A stretch of DNA of 50,406 nt from Iodobacter sp. BJB302 (GCF_002735645.1 NZ_PDZG01000037.1:1-50406), one strand, 5' to 3'. Shown: positions 27,490 to 37,357, counted from the stretch's first letter. Numbers and translations are program-made. The notes: a model not told the origin generated them from the sequence alone.

Positions 27490-30400
27490 TCAGTGTTTGA
27501 TCGTACGATGCAAGCCCTGCAGATCATAAACCCGCATTTCACCCAAATCACGCATACCAATACACGCCGCTTTTGCGCCTGCAATCGTTGTAAACACGGG
27601 TAAGCGGGCCTTCATGGCTTCATGGCGAATCGAGTAAGAATCCTGAATGGCCTGGCGACGTTCGTCGACAGTATTCACAATCATGGAAATTTCACCATTT
27701 TTGATCATGTCCACAATATGCGGACGCCCTTCAGTTACTTTATTCACACTCTGAACAACAACGCCTGCTTCACCGATGGCTGCAGCTGTACCCTTGGTCG
27801 CAAAAACTTTAAAGCCCAGGTCTGTCAGCACCCTGGCACACTCTAAAGCACCTGACTTGTCACCATCTTTCACGGATACAAACACATTACCCTGTGTTGG
27901 CAATGCCACCCCTGCAGCGAGTTGCGATTTTACAAAAGCTTCCGCAAATGTATCACCTACACCCATCACTTCACCGGTCGATTTCATTTCCGGGCCAAGA
28001 ATAGAATCTACGCCCGGGAATTTAATAAACGGAAATACCGCTTCTTTAACCGAGAAGTACGGAGGAATAACCTCACGCGTCACGCCTTGCGATGAAAGGC
28101 TCTGCCCTGCCATACAACGTGCGGCAATTTTAGCTAATGGCAGGCTTGTTGCCTTAGATACATAAGGCACAGTGCGTGATGCACGCGGATTGACTTCAAG
28201 TACAAACACGATGGCAGCATCGCCTTTGCCCTGAATAGCGAACTGCACATTCATCAGACCCACCACATTCAGGCCTTTTGCCATCAAAACAGTCTGGCGG
28301 CGTAGCTCATCCTGAATTTCTTTCGACAAACTAAACGGAGGCAAAGAGCAGGCCGAGTCGCCCGAGTGCACGCCAGCTTGTTCGATGTGCTCCATAATGC
28401 CGCCAATCAGGACATCGGTGCCATCACAAATCGCATCCACATCCACTTCAATAGCGTCGTTAAGGAAGCGGTCGAGCAGCACCGGGCTGTCATTCGATAC
28501 CTTCACGGCCTCACGCATATAGCGCTCTAAATCAGACTGCTGATGCACGATTTCCATCGCACGACCGCCCAATACATAAGAAGGGCGAACCACCAGCGGG
28601 TAGCCAATTTCAGCAGCCAGCAGCAGTGCATCGCGCTCATTACGCGCAGTGCGGTTAGGCGGCTGACGCAGACCTAAATCCTGCAATAATTTCTGGAAGC
28701 GCTCGCGATCTTCAGCGGCATCAATCATATCTGGCGTAGTACCAATAATGGCCACACCGTTTGCTTCCAGCGCACGGGCTAATTTAAGCGGAGTCTGGCC
28801 ACCGTATTGCACGATCACGCCTTCCGGCTTTTCGATATTAACGATTTCCAACACGTCTTCAAGTGTCAGCGGCTCAAAATACAGGCGATCCGAGGTGTCG
28901 TAATCGGTAGATACGGTTTCCGGATTACAGTTCACCATAATGGTTTCAAAACCATCTTCACGCAGCGCCAGTGCGGCATGCACGCAGCAATAATCAAACT
29001 CAATCCCCTGGCCGATGCGGTTTGGCCCGCCGCCCAGAATCATGATTTTGCGTTTATCGGTAGGCGCAGCTTCGCACTCTTCTTCGTATGTGGAATACAT
29101 ATACGCAGTATCGGTAGAGAATTCAGCCGCACACGTATCCACACGCTTGTACACAGGGCGAATCTTCAGGGCATGACGCGCTTTACGCACCGCGGCCTGA
29201 TCGGTATCCAGCAATGCAGCCAGGCGACGATCCGAGAAACCCTTGCGCTTTAAGCGGCGCATGGTGGCGTAGTCAATTGACTCAAGCGCCGTACCACGAA
29301 TCGCGTTTTCTTCCTGAACAAGGTCTTCGATCTGACGCAGGAACCAAGGATCAATCTTAGTCAGATTGAATACCTCGGCCATGCTCATGCCTACACGGAA
29401 TGCATCTGCCACATACCAGATACGCTCCGGGCCTGGCGTTGCAATTTCTGCTTCGATCACGCTGCGGTCAGTGGTCATTTCATCAAAACCAGACATGCCG
29501 GTTTCTAAGCCACGCAGGGCTTTTTGCATGGATTCCTGAACGCTGCGGCCAATCGCCATCACTTCACCAACCGACTTCATTTGCGTGGTCAGCTTGTCAT
29601 TGGCTTGCGGGAATTTCTCGAAAGCAAAACGCGGGATTTTGGTCACAACGTAATCAATCGATGGCTCGAAAGAAGCAGGTGTTTTGCCACCGGTGATTTC
29701 GTTTTGTAATTCATCCAAGGTAAAGCCTACAGCCAGCTTGGCAGCCACTTTGGCAATCGGGAACCCCGTTGCTTTTGAGGCCAGCGCTGAAGAGCGGCTT
29801 ACGCGTGGATTCATTTCAATAACGATCATCTCGCCATTTTCTGGGTTAGTAGCAAACTGAACGTTTGAACCACCCGTATCCACGCCAATCTCACGCAACA
29901 CCGCCAAAGAGGCGTTACGCATGATTTGGTATTCTTTATCGGTCAGCGTTTGCGCGGGGGCCACGGTGATCGAATCACCGGTATGCACACCCATTGGGTC
30001 AAAGTTTTCGATTGAACAGATGATAATGCAGTTGTCGGCGCGGTCACGCACCACTTCCATCTCGTACTCTTTCCAGCCCAGAACCGATTGCTCGATAAGC
30101 AACTCATTGGTAGGCGAAGCTTCAAAACCACGATCACAGATTTCCAGGAATTCTTCGCGGTTATAAGCAATACCGCCGCCCGATCCACCCATGGTAAACG
30201 AAGGGCGAATCAGTGTAGGAAACCCAACCGAGGCCTGCACAGCCAGCGCTTGTTCCATATTGTGAGCAATGCCCGATTTTGGCGTAGACAGGCCAATTTT
30301 GGTCATTGCATCTTTAAACTTACCGCGATCTTCCGCTTTATCGATGGCATCCGGCTTGGCGCCAATCATTTCTACGCTGTACTTTTCCAGTACGCCATTG

Positions 30401-30711
30401 CGCCACAGATCGAGCGCGCAATTCAGAGCCGTCTGGCCACCCATGGTTGGCAGCAGCGCATCCGGGCGCTCTTTCTCAATAATTTTTTCAACCATCTGCC
30501 AGGTAATTGGCTCGATGTAAGTCACGTCCGCCATATTCGGGTCAGTCATGATGGTGGCAGGGTTGCTGTTCACCAAAATAACGCGGTAACCCTCTTCACG
30601 CAGCGCCTTACATGCCTGCGCTCCGGAATAGTCGAACTCACAAGCCTGGCCGATCACAATCGGGCCAGCACCAATGATTAAGATGCTTTTTAAATCTGTA
30701 CGTTTTGGCAT
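27490..30711 (-). CDS. carB: Carbamoyl-phosphate synthase large subunit
   Basis: A 1073-residue enzyme that makes carbamoyl phosphate from bicarbonate, ammonia (from CarA) and two ATP, for arginine and pyrimidine synthesis. Two ATP-grasp halves are evident: the first begins [20 protein letters not shown], the second [20 protein letters not shown]. Each has its own EMNPR or EVNPR metal-binding motif. The C-terminal MGS-like allosteric domain (last about 140 residues) includes [14 protein letters not shown]. Full length for the family. carA is 61 bases upstream. Confidence 0.98.
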   Translation of the reverse strand: MPKRTDLKSILIIGAGPIVIGQACEFDYSGAQACKALREEGYRVILVNSNPATIMTDPNMADVTYIEPITWQMVEKIIEKERPDALLPTMGGQTALNCALDLWRNGVLEKYSVEMIGAKPDAIDKAEDRGKFKDAMTKIGLSTPKSGIAHNMEQALAVQASVGFPTLIRPSFTMGGSGGGIAYNREEFLEICDRGFEASPTNELLIEQSVLGWKEYEMEVVRDRADNCIIICSIENFDPMGVHTGDSITVAPAQTLTDKEYQIMRNASLAVLREIGVDTGGSNVQFATNPENGEMIVIEMNPRVSRSSALASKATGFPIAKVAAKLAVGFTLDELQNEITGGKTPASFEPSIDYVVTKIPRFAFEKFPQANDKLTTQMKSVGEVMAIGRSVQESMQKALRGLETGMSGFDEMTTDRSVIEAEIATPGPERIWYVADAFRVGMSMAEVFNLTKIDPWFLRQIEDLVQEENAIRGTALESIDYATMRRLKRKGFSDRRLAALLDTDQAAVRKARHALKIRPVYKRVDTCAAEFSTDTAYMYSTYEEECEAAPTDKRKIMILGGGPNRIGQGIEFDYCCVHAALALREDGFETIMVNCNPETVSTDYDTSDRLYFEPLTLEDVLEIVNIEKPEGVIVQYGGQTPLKLARALEANGVAIIGTTPDMIDAAEDRERFQKLLQDLGLRQPPNRTARNERDALLLAAEIGYPLVVRPSYVLGGRAMEIVHQQSDLERYMREAVKVSNDSPVLLDRFLNDAIEVDVDAICDGTDVLIGGIMEHIEQAGVHSGDSACSLPPFSLSKEIQDELRRQTVLMAKGLNVVGLMNVQFAIQGKGDAAIVFVLEVNPRASRTVPYVSKATSLPLAKIAARCMAGQSLSSQGVTREVIPPYFSVKEAVFPFIKFPGVDSILGPEMKSTGEVMGVGDTFAEAFVKSQLAAGVALPTQGNVFVSVKDGDKSGALECARVLTDLGFKVFATKGTAAAIGEAGVVVQSVNKVTEGRPHIVDMIKNGEISMIVNTVDERRQAIQDSYSIRHEAMKARLPVFTTIAGAKAACIGMRDLGEMRVYDLQGLHRTIKH

Positions 30712-30772
30712 TGCTCTACCCTCAAACCACTATTCGCTAGGCTGTGCGGCCAGAAGCCACACAGTACGCCCC

Positions 30773-31909
30773 TTAAACCGCTGCTTTTTGCTCTCGCATC
30801 AAACCAATAAATTTATCGAACAGATAAGCTACATCGGTTGGCCCCGGGCTTGCTTCCGGGTGCCCCTGGAAAGAAAACGCAGGTTTGTCAGTCAAGGCAA
30901 TCCCTTGCACTGTGCCATCAAACAGTGAGCGATGTGTCACCGTTACATTGGCTGGCAAGCTGGTTTCATCCACCTGAAAGCCATGATTCTGGCTGGTGAT
31001 CATCACATGCTTGCTGGCTAAATCCTGCACAGGATGATTTGCACCGTGGTGGCCAAACTTCATCTTGCTGGTTTTAGCGCCACTGGCAAGGCCCAGTAAC
31101 TGATGGCCAAGGCAAATACCAAACACGGGTAAATGAGTCGCCAGAATTTCTTTAATCGCGCTGATCGCGTAATCGCAAGGCTCAGGATCTCCCGGGCCAT
31201 TCGATAAAAACACGCCATCGGGCTTCAGAGCCAATACTTCGCTGGCAGGCGTTTGAGCAGGCACAACGGTTAATTTACAGCCGCGTTCAGCCAGCATGCG
31301 CAAAATGTTGTACTTCACGCCAAAATCGTAGGCAACAACGTGGAATTCTGGATTTGTTTGCGCGGTGTAACCCGTGCCCAGCTTCCATTCACCTGTTGTC
31401 CATGCAAAAGATTCTTTACAGCTCACCACTTTAGCCAGATCTTGCCCTGCCATTGAGCCAAAAGACCTGGCTTTTTCAACAGCAGCCGCCGCATCAATAT
31501 TGTCACCAGTAACAATACAACCTGGCTGAGCACCTTTGCTGCGCAAAATACGAGTGAGCTTACGCGTATCAATATCTGCAATCGCCACAACATTATTCTT
31601 AACGAGGTAATCGCCAAGACTCATATCAGAGCGGAAATTAGAATGTAAAAGTGGCAAATCACGAATGATCAGGCCTGCGGCAAACACGGAATGTGACTCA
31701 ACGTCTTCCGGGCTTACGCCGTAGTTACCGATATGTGGGTAGGTCAGAGTGACCATTTGCTTGGTATACGATGGATCGGTCAGGATTTCCTGATAACCGG
31801 TCATCGCCGTATTGAACACGACCTCACCAATGGTTGAGCCATCGCATCCGATGGAAATACCATGAAAGAGGGTGCCGTCGGCAAGCGCAAGAAGGGCTGG
31901 TTTTGACAC
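30773..31909 (-). CDS. carA: Carbamoyl-phosphate synthase small subunit
   Basis: A 378-residue glutamine amidotransferase subunit supplying ammonia to CarB. The N-terminal half is the CPSase small-chain domain ([24 protein letters not shown]). The class I GATase half has the nucleophile in [14 protein letters not shown] and the His/Glu in [10 protein letters not shown]. The start is GTG at 31907-31909, with AGGAG six bases upstream. A promoter and a terminator-like hairpin lie in the 100-base leader, suggesting attenuation by pyrimidine or arginine supply. Confidence 0.98.
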   Translation of the reverse strand: MSKPALLALADGTLFHGISIGCDGSTIGEVVFNTAMTGYQEILTDPSYTKQMVTLTYPHIGNYGVSPEDVESHSVFAAGLIIRDLPLLHSNFRSDMSLGDYLVKNNVVAIADIDTRKLTRILRSKGAQPGCIVTGDNIDAAAAVEKARSFGSMAGQDLAKVVSCKESFAWTTGEWKLGTGYTAQTNPEFHVVAYDFGVKYNILRMLAERGCKLTVVPAQTPASEVLALKPDGVFLSNGPGDPEPCDYAISAIKEILATHLPVFGICLGHQLLGLASGAKTSKMKFGHHGANHPVQDLASKHVMITSQNHGFQVDETSLPANVTVTHRSLFDGTVQGIALTDKPAFSFQGHPEASPGPTDVAYLFDKFIGLMREQKAAV

Positions 31910-31966
31910 AGGCGGCTCCTGGGCATTGCGCCCACAAGATTGAGTTCGGATATTTCTGAGGATGGC

Positions 31967-31992
31967 AAAACGGGATAGCCCCAGCTATCCCG
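31967..31992 (-). promoter_or_regulatory. Terminator-like hairpin in the carA leader (possible attenuator)
   Basis: On the minus strand CGGGATAGC (from 31992) and GCTATCCCG form a 9-bp perfect stem with a four-base loop, followed by TTTTGCC. It begins only about 14 bases after the inferred carA transcription start, so it would either attenuate carAB or terminate transcripts arriving from gpx. The T-run is only four bases. I could not find a clear competing anti-terminator or a leader peptide. Confidence 0.5.
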
Positions 31993-32012
31993 CTCGCACA
32001 AAATTGAGCCAC

Positions 32013-32041
32013 ATTGTACCGTAAAAGCCCTTATCTATCAA
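32013..32041 (-). promoter_or_regulatory. Sigma-70-type promoter of carAB
   Basis: On the minus strand TTGATA (32036-32041) and TACAAT (32013-32018) are separated by exactly 17 bases, one mismatch from consensus in the -10 and two in the -35. Transcription would begin near 32006, giving a leader of about 97 bases before the GTG start of carA. Confidence 0.7.
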
Positions 32042-32076
32042 TGTGAAGCCAAATTCATTATGAATAGATTACAGTC

Positions 32077-32556
32077 TTACAGCAGCTTTTCAATCTCAGC
32101 ACTGAGTTCTTCGGGTTTTGTCATCGGAGCAAAGCGATCTGCCACCTTACCTTGCTTATCCAGTAAAAATTTACTGAAATTCCACTTGATTGCCTCAATC
32201 CCCAACAAACCAGGCTTTTCACTTTTTAGCCAAGTAAAGAGCGGAGCCGCGTTTTCTCCATTCACATCCACCTTGGCAAACAGAGGAAAGCTCACATTGA
32301 ATTTAGTGGTACAAAAATCCAGGATTTCCGCTTCACTGCCCGGCTCCTGCGCACCAAACTGATTACACGGAAAACCCAGCACCACAAAACCACGGTCTTT
32401 ATATTGCTCATAAAGGGCTTGCAAGCCTTCATACTGCGGCGTAAAGCCACATTGGCTCGCTACATTCACCACCAAAACCACCGAACCGGCATACTGAGCC
32501 AAATCAACCGTTTCCCCAGCCATACCTTGCACGCTAAAATCACCGATATTGCTCAT
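32077..32556 (-). CDS. Glutathione peroxidase family protein (thioredoxin-dependent type likely)
   Basis: A 159-residue peroxidase of the BtuE/GPx family that reduces hydroperoxides in the cytoplasm. The peroxidatic cysteine is in VNVASQCGFTPQY, the conserved glutamine region is GFPCNQFGAQEPG, and the tryptophan-asparagine is in IKWNFSKFLLD. A cysteine replaces the selenocysteine of animal enzymes, and the resolving-cysteine position in GFPCNQFG is filled, suggesting thioredoxin rather than glutathione as donor. AAGGA lies seven bases before the start. It is divergent from the DUF1841 gene with only 23 bases between starts. Confidence 0.93.
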   Translation of the reverse strand: MSNIGDFSVQGMAGETVDLAQYAGSVVLVVNVASQCGFTPQYEGLQALYEQYKDRGFVVLGFPCNQFGAQEPGSEAEILDFCTTKFNVSFPLFAKVDVNGENAAPLFTWLKSEKPGLLGIEAIKWNFSKFLLDKQGKVADRFAPMTKPEELSAEIEKLL

Positions 32557-32579
32557 TATTTATCCTTAGTTGAGAACAC

Positions 32580-33014
32580 ATGCTATTTAACCCATCCCGC
32601 GATGAAGCCCGCCGCTTTTTTATTCAAGCATGGCAGAAACATCAGGCGAATGCGCCGCTGGCCGATATCGAAAAAATAATTGCGGGCATCTTGCTGCATC
32701 ACCCCGAATACCAGCCGATTCTATCTGAAGAATACTTAGATAAAGACTGGCCGCCCGAATATGGCGAAACCAATCCTTTTTTGCATATCAGTATGCACCT
32801 TGCCATTGAAGAACAAATCTCGATCGATCAGCCCGCTGGCGTTAAAGCTTTATATCAGCAACTCTGTGAAAGATTATCGCTGGAACACACCGCCCTGCAC
32901 GCCATGATGGATGGCTTGGGTGAAATGATGTGGCAAGCCCAAAGAAACAATACCCCGCCCGATCCTGAAGTTTATTTAGAAATACTGCGTTTTAAGGTGG
33001 GGCAGTTGAAATAA
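32580..33014 (+). CDS. DUF1841 family protein
   Basis: A 144-residue soluble protein matching the DUF1841 family common in beta- and gammaproteobacteria. Family features are the N-terminal FNPSRDEARRFFIQAWQKH, the middle segment NPFLHISMHLAIEEQISIDQ and the C-terminal HAMMDGLGEMMWQAQRN. The repeated histidines and acidic residues in HISMHLAIEEQ suggest a possible metal site, but this is inference. Function is unknown. The ribosome site is weak, and the promoter of the divergent gpx must overlap its 5' end. Confidence 0.85.
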   Translation: MLFNPSRDEARRFFIQAWQKHQANAPLADIEKIIAGILLHHPEYQPILSEEYLDKDWPPEYGETNPFLHISMHLAIEEQISIDQPAGVKALYQQLCERLSLEHTALHAMMDGLGEMMWQAQRNNTPPDPEVYLEILRFKVGQLK

Positions 33015-33125
33015 GGGCTCCGGTAAAAAATTACCGCCAGAAATACCTCCCCGCTGCATTACACATACAGAGGGTAAGCCACGCTTGGTGTGAAAAACCT
33101 TTGCGTCAGCGCTTTATCTGCCTGC

Positions 33126-34559
33126 TTATTTAAGCGGCAGCTGCAATTGCTTCAGCTCTTTTAAACGCGCCTCAATCGCCGATAAAAGATAAAAATCGCC
33201 AGCACCGGCATTTTGCGCCTGCTGCAGCTGCTCAATCGCTGCGGTGTATTCACCAAGACGGGTGTAGTACTCGGCCTGAGCCTGATGCTGGCGTACCGCA
33301 TCCCCCCGTGCATTTTGAATTTTGGAAATACGCTGCCAGAGATATGCGTCTGAAGGATAAAGCTCGCTGGCGTACTGGGCACTGGCCAAAGCGTCGCCCA
33401 ATTGCTGGTTGGCAATCAGCGCGTCGATTTCGCCATAAACAAGGGCCCGGCTGGCGGGGAAGCGTTTGCTGGCTTCTTTAAATATTTGCAAAGCATCATC
33501 AGGGCGCTTTTGTGCAAGGCGGATGCTGCCAGCCAGATATTCTAATGAGGAATGCGTTTTGCCTAAGGCTTGTTTGGATTGCTGCAAATAAACCCATGCG
33601 CCATTGGCATCAAAGGCCGCTAATTGCGCCAAAGCCAGGCCATAAAGGTGTGATGGCAGATGAGCGTATTTTTTTTCTGCCAGGGTTTTTCGATAGTAAT
33701 TCAGCGCGTCTTGCTCATCCATCTGCAAGAATCGCGCTTTTTCGCGCACAAATAAGAAGTCTAAGGAATCTTTAAACTGCTGGTAAGGCTTATCTTTTAA
33801 ACGGGCTTGCGCGTCGCTGATCCGCTTATACGTCACGGGGTGGGTGCGTAAAAACTCAGGAGCATTCCCCTCCCCCAGCCGTGAGTTTTTTTGCATGCGG
33901 TCAAAAAATGTCGGCATGGCCGCCTGATCAAACCCCGCCTTTTGCAAGGTCTGCATGCCAAGCCGGTCTGCTTCCTGCTCAAACATATAGGTGTAATCAA
34001 GCTGGCGCTGAATCATATAGGCTTGGCTGCCCATCAGGCCCGCCATCGCTACATCGCCCTTGCCCGCACTGGCAGCCACAATCGCTAAGCCTAAAGCCGC
34101 CAGCGTCACCCAAGGGGCCATTTTTTGCCCTTCTAAAAGGCGGGCAAAGTGATGCTGGGTGACGTGAGCAATTTCGTGCGACAGCACAGATGCAAGCTCT
34201 GATTCATGCTGGGACAGCACTATCAGGCCGGTATGCACGCCCACAAGGCCACCAGGAATAGCAAAGGCGTTAACGCTGCGATCGAGCATGGGAAAGAAAA
34301 CAAAATTGGTTTCGGTTTCGCCACTGGCATCCAGTAAGCGCCCGCCAAGCTGGCGCAAATAAGCAACCAGCTCCGGGTCTTCGCTCATGGCACCGCTGCG
34401 CCGCAGCTCGCGCATGGCCGATTCACCAATCTGGCGCTCCTGCAAAGGGCTTAAGCCTTCTTGCGAAGACTCACCCAAATTGGGCAACTGCACATCGGCC
34501 TGCAAGGGTGCAGAAACCAGGCTTGCCGCCAGAATCAATGCCAATAAACGTCGGGACAA
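33126..34559 (-). CDS. M48 family metalloprotease with TPR repeats (BepA/YfgC-like)
   Basis: A 477-residue periplasmic protease/chaperone for outer-membrane protein assembly, judged by similarity to BepA. A signal peptide (residues 1-21, cut after LQA) precedes the M48 domain with the zinc motif HEIAH at residues 128-132 and a downstream EQEADRLGMQ glutamate. The C-terminal half (from about residue 290) has repeated helices with alanine/tyrosine spacing typical of TPR. It ends the cyaY-yqaA-M48 run; the yqaA stop is one base before its start codon. Confidence 0.9.
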   Translation of the reverse strand: MSRRLLALILAASLVSAPLQADVQLPNLGESSQEGLSPLQERQIGESAMRELRRSGAMSEDPELVAYLRQLGGRLLDASGETETNFVFFPMLDRSVNAFAIPGGLVGVHTGLIVLSQHESELASVLSHEIAHVTQHHFARLLEGQKMAPWVTLAALGLAIVAASAGKGDVAMAGLMGSQAYMIQRQLDYTYMFEQEADRLGMQTLQKAGFDQAAMPTFFDRMQKNSRLGEGNAPEFLRTHPVTYKRISDAQARLKDKPYQQFKDSLDFLFVREKARFLQMDEQDALNYYRKTLAEKKYAHLPSHLYGLALAQLAAFDANGAWVYLQQSKQALGKTHSSLEYLAGSIRLAQKRPDDALQIFKEASKRFPASRALVYGEIDALIANQQLGDALASAQYASELYPSDAYLWQRISKIQNARGDAVRQHQAQAEYYTRLGEYTAAIEQLQQAQNAGAGDFYLLSAIEARLKELKQLQLPLK

Positions 34560-34560
34560 A

Positions 34561-34974
34561 TTAAGCTCCTATCAGCCAGCTTGCTGCACCCGCCAGCACC
34601 AGATAGCGTGCGGCTTTACCTAATAACATCCACAGCACAACCTGCCGCCATGGCCAGCGCAGCCAGCCGGCTACACCACATAAAACATCACCCACCACCG
34701 GCAGCCAGGTCAGCAGTAAACTCACCGGGCCAATTCGCTCTGCCCAGGCAACGGCCTTTCCTTTGGGTGCGGCAGGCAAACGGCGGCCCATCCATACCGT
34801 AAGTAATCCGCCCAGCGTATTACCGGCCGTCACCACCAGCAAGGCAGGAATTAATCCTTGGGAATTAAAGTGCAGATAGGCCAGAAGGGCTGCTTCAGAA
34901 TTACCCGGCAGCAAGGTAGCCGATAAAAAAGCCGAGGCAAACAAGCCCGACAGCCACGCTGGCTCAATCATCAA
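34561..34974 (-). CDS. YqaA family small DedA-like membrane protein
   Basis: A 137-residue protein with about four membrane segments. Family traits are LFASAFLSATLLPGNSEAAL near the N-terminus, the glycine-rich AGNTLGGLLTVWMGRR, and LPVVGDVLCGVAGWLRWPWR. These resemble the SNARE-associated/DedA fold in short form. Its ATG overlaps the cyaY stop (ATGA), and the M48 protease gene follows at once. The function is unknown; DedA relatives act in lipid transport. Confidence 0.85.
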   Translation of the reverse strand: MMIEPAWLSGLFASAFLSATLLPGNSEAALLAYLHFNSQGLIPALLVVTAGNTLGGLLTVWMGRRLPAAPKGKAVAWAERIGPVSLLLTWLPVVGDVLCGVAGWLRWPWRQVVLWMLLGKAARYLVLAGAASWLIGA

Positions 34975-35282
34975 AAGCTAAAATCTTCCTGGGCATGGGC
35001 GCTGATTGCTTTACTTAAATCAGCAAAAAACTCACCAGCCTCACGGGTGCTTTGCCACACGCCATCCAGCAAACGGTAGTGATAGCCCCCTGAGCGCGCG
35101 GCAATCCACAGCTCCTGGTTGGCGGCGTGGCGGTTTACAATAATTTTACTGCGATCTTCAAACTCAATTTCTAATACATTGCCAGAGAGCAAGGTATCTG
35201 TATCCAGCCCGCTCTCATCCAGTGCCGCTTCGATTTTTGCGAATACGCTATCGCTGAGGTCAAGAAACTCGGACTCGGTCAT
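34971..35282 (-). CDS. cyaY: Iron donor protein CyaY (frataxin)
   Basis: A 103-residue frataxin homologue that binds iron and modulates IscS-based iron-sulfur cluster assembly. The N-terminal acidic helix (ESEFLDLSDSVFAKIEAALD) and the strand region IIVNRHAANQELWIAARSGG with following YHYRL match the family. It is divergent from lptM, 62 bases away, a conserved arrangement in proteobacteria, and is co-transcribed with yqaA. Confidence 0.95.
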   Translation of the reverse strand: MTESEFLDLSDSVFAKIEAALDESGLDTDTLLSGNVLEIEFEDRSKIIVNRHAANQELWIAARSGGYHYRLLDGVWQSTREAGEFFADLSKAISAHAQEDFSF

Positions 35283-35344
35283 TCAATCTATTCCCTGCAT
35301 GTTAGAATTGCGATTCTGCCACTAAATACTGACTAGTAGCCAAA

Positions 35345-35470
35345 ATGATACGTGCGCTGTTATTACTATTGACCATTACCACTCTTACAGCCTGCGGTTT
35401 TAAAGGTGGCCTTTATCTGCCTGAAAAGCCAGCCAGCACCACGGCCAGTGCGCCTGCTGCATCCAAATAA
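35345..35470 (+). CDS. lptM: LPS translocon maturation chaperone LptM (YifL-like lipoprotein)
   Basis: A 41-residue lipoprotein: MIRALLLLLTITTLTACGFK gives a signal peptide with the lipobox LTAC at residues 14-17, followed by GGLYLPEKPA, the hallmark of LptM (formerly YifL), which assists disulfide formation in LptD. The rest is a short serine/alanine/threonine tail. It usually precedes lysA directly; here an inverted Lrp-type regulator gene separates the two. Confidence 0.88.
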   Translation: MIRALLLLLTITTLTACGFKGGLYLPEKPASTTASAPAASK

Positions 35471-35549
35471 ACGGGCAGAGCGGCATATCGTACCTGCGTG
35501 ATGCCCATGCCATTCAATTTGACAGAGTGGGCAGCAAAACGTGCCTGCC

Positions 35550-35996
35550 CTAAACAATAGAAATCGTTTTCCCCACCACATGGGTGGTTAAAACGATGGC
35601 AGTAGAGGTTGAGCCAAAAGCATTCAGATCATTAATTATGCGCTGCAAGTGCTCTACATCGGTGGCCAGCACCCGCATCACCGCGCCATCCTCCCCGGTG
35701 ACCGTATAGCAATCAATAATCTCCGGGCAGTCCGCCACAAATTGCGCATAGGGCCTGCCCTGCTGGGTAGACAGCCTGATCATGGCGGTAATCTGATAGC
35801 CCAGCGCCTTAGGGTTAATATCAGCCCGATAGCCGCGAATCACATTACTGCTCTCCAGCCTTTTAATCCGCTCAGAAACCGCAGGCTGGCTTAAGTGCAC
35901 TTGCCGCCCTATTTCTGCGTGTGACATCCGCGCATCCGTCTGCAAAAGCTGGAGTATTTTCTGGTCAAAAAGGTCGATTTTCGGATTCATAAGCAT
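35550..35996 (-). CDS. Lrp/AsnC family transcriptional regulator
   Basis: A 148-residue regulator. The N-terminal winged helix-turn-helix spans about residues 8-58 (ILQLLQTDARMSHAEIGRQV, LSQPAVSERIKRLE), followed by an AsnC-type ligand-binding/oligomerisation domain with CYTVTGEDGAVMRVLATDVE. ATG at 35996 or at 35990 is possible; neither has a clear ribosome site. It is divergent from lysA with 121 bases between, so control of lysA by lysine or another amino acid is a reasonable inference. Confidence 0.92.
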   Translation of the reverse strand: MLMNPKIDLFDQKILQLLQTDARMSHAEIGRQVHLSQPAVSERIKRLESSNVIRGYRADINPKALGYQITAMIRLSTQQGRPYAQFVADCPEIIDCYTVTGEDGAVMRVLATDVEHLQRIINDLNAFGSTSTAIVLTTHVVGKTISIV

Positions 35997-36032
35997 ACTT
36001 GGTTCATTTCCAGTGAAACTCAGGTTGAATCC

Positions 36033-36053
36033 GGCATTTACTTATGAAATGCC
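36033..36053. promoter_or_regulatory. Candidate operator between the Lrp-type regulator and lysA
   Basis: A perfect 7+7 inverted repeat, GGCATTT-ACTTATG-AAATGCC, sits in the 121-base divergent intergenic region. Its length and dyad symmetry suit a dimeric winged-helix regulator. No footprint-like repeat of the motif was seen elsewhere in the gap. Confidence 0.45.
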
Positions 36054-36117
36054 CTGTATTCCAAACGAATACCTTGCTAAATTATAAGTCCATTATATCT
36101 ACTTACTGTGCCAAGCC

Positions 36118-37350
36118 ATGATATCAAATTGCCAGATTGCCCGGATTGCCGACCAGTTTTCTACCCCTTGCTGGGCCTATGATGCGGCAACCATCCGGAC
36201 ACAAATTTCCCGCCTGCGCCAATTTGATGTGATTCGCTTTGCGCAAAAAGCCTCCAGCAATATCCATTTACTCAAACTCATGCGTGAAGAAGGCGTACTG
36301 GTAGATTCGGTTTCGCTGGGCGAAGTCGAGCGTGCGCTGGCGGCAGGCTTTGTGCCAGACAGCACGGCCAAACATGCGCCGATTGTTTTTACCGCCGATC
36401 TCTTAGACAAAAAATCACTGGCGCGCGTGGTGGAGCTCAATATCCCGGTGAACTGTGGCTCGCCCCAAATGCTGGAGCAACTGGGGCAGGCGCACCCTGG
36501 CCATCCGGTCTGGCTGCGTATCAACCCGGGGTTTGGCCACGGCCACAGCCGTAAAACCAATACCGGTGGCGAGCAAAGTAAGCACGGTATTTGGTTTGAA
36601 CATCTTGCGGCCAGCCTGGCACTGATCGCCCAATACAAGCTCAAGCTGATTGGTCTGCATATGCATATTGGCTCGGGCGTCGATTACGATCATTTGCAAA
36701 GCGTCTGCGATGCCATGATTACCCAGGTAAACACTTGCGCTCAGGATTTATCCGCAATTTCTATCGGCGGCGGCTTATCGATTCCCTACCAAGCAGGGGA
36801 TGCGATTGTCGATACCGATCATTATTTCCATATTTGGGATAAGGCGCGTCAAGAGATTGAAACGCATTTGGGCCACAAGATCAGTATGGAAATCGAACCC
36901 GGCCGCTTTTTAGTGGCGCAATCGGGTTGCTTAATTTCAGAGCTGCGCGCGCAAAAGCAAGTGGGCAGCAACTTTTTTGCCTTGGTTGATGCGGGTTTTA
37001 ATGATCTGGCCCGCCCGGCGATGTATGGCAGCTATCACCGTATCAGCAGCTATGCACCCGATGGCACACCACGCGGCGGCGCGCTTCGCCCCACCGTTGT
37101 GGCAGGGCCTTTATGCGAATCTGGCGATGTATTTACCCAGATTGAAGGCGGGGAAGTCACCACCCAAGATTTACCACATTGTGAAATAGGCGATTTGCTG
37201 GTGTTTCACGACACCGGCGCATACGGCGCAAGCATGTCATCCAATTACAATTCGCGGCCACTCATCCCCGAAGTGCTGGTTGATGGCGATCAAATCACCC
37301 AAATCCGCCGCCGCCAAACCGTGCAGGAATTAATTGCGCTGGAGATGTAA
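36118..37350 (+). CDS. lysA: Diaminopimelate decarboxylase
   Basis: A 410-residue PLP enzyme catalysing the last step of lysine synthesis, meso-diaminopimelate to lysine. The PLP lysine is K44 in RFAQKASSNIH. Other motifs are LHMHIGSGVDYDHL, the glycine-rich SIGGGLSIPYQ, EIEPGRFLVAQSG, GPLCESGDVF and the C-terminal GAYGASMSSNYNSRPL. The sequence follows the enterobacterial LysA pattern very closely along its whole length rather than the common betaproteobacterial LysA, hinting at acquisition or replacement. It is divergent from an Lrp-type regulator. Confidence 0.95.
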   Translation: MISNCQIARIADQFSTPCWAYDAATIRTQISRLRQFDVIRFAQKASSNIHLLKLMREEGVLVDSVSLGEVERALAAGFVPDSTAKHAPIVFTADLLDKKSLARVVELNIPVNCGSPQMLEQLGQAHPGHPVWLRINPGFGHGHSRKTNTGGEQSKHGIWFEHLAASLALIAQYKLKLIGLHMHIGSGVDYDHLQSVCDAMITQVNTCAQDLSAISIGGGLSIPYQAGDAIVDTDHYFHIWDKARQEIETHLGHKISMEIEPGRFLVAQSGCLISELRAQKQVGSNFFALVDAGFNDLARPAMYGSYHRISSYAPDGTPRGGALRPTVVAGPLCESGDVFTQIEGGEVTTQDLPHCEIGDLLVFHDTGAYGASMSSNYNSRPLIPEVLVDGDQITQIRRRQTVQELIALEM

Positions 37351-37357
37351 GCCCCTT

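Noticed and set aside
30088-30681. A 197-codon plus-strand open frame inside carB
   Set aside because: It lies fully antisense to the conserved first ATP-grasp half of carB, has no ribosome site or family likeness, and its composition is that of a reverse-strand shadow.
34971-35470. lptM-lysA direct adjacency
   Set aside because: Expected from gene order in related bacteria, but here an inverted regulator gene and about 650 bases separate them, so no lptM-lysA operon is called.
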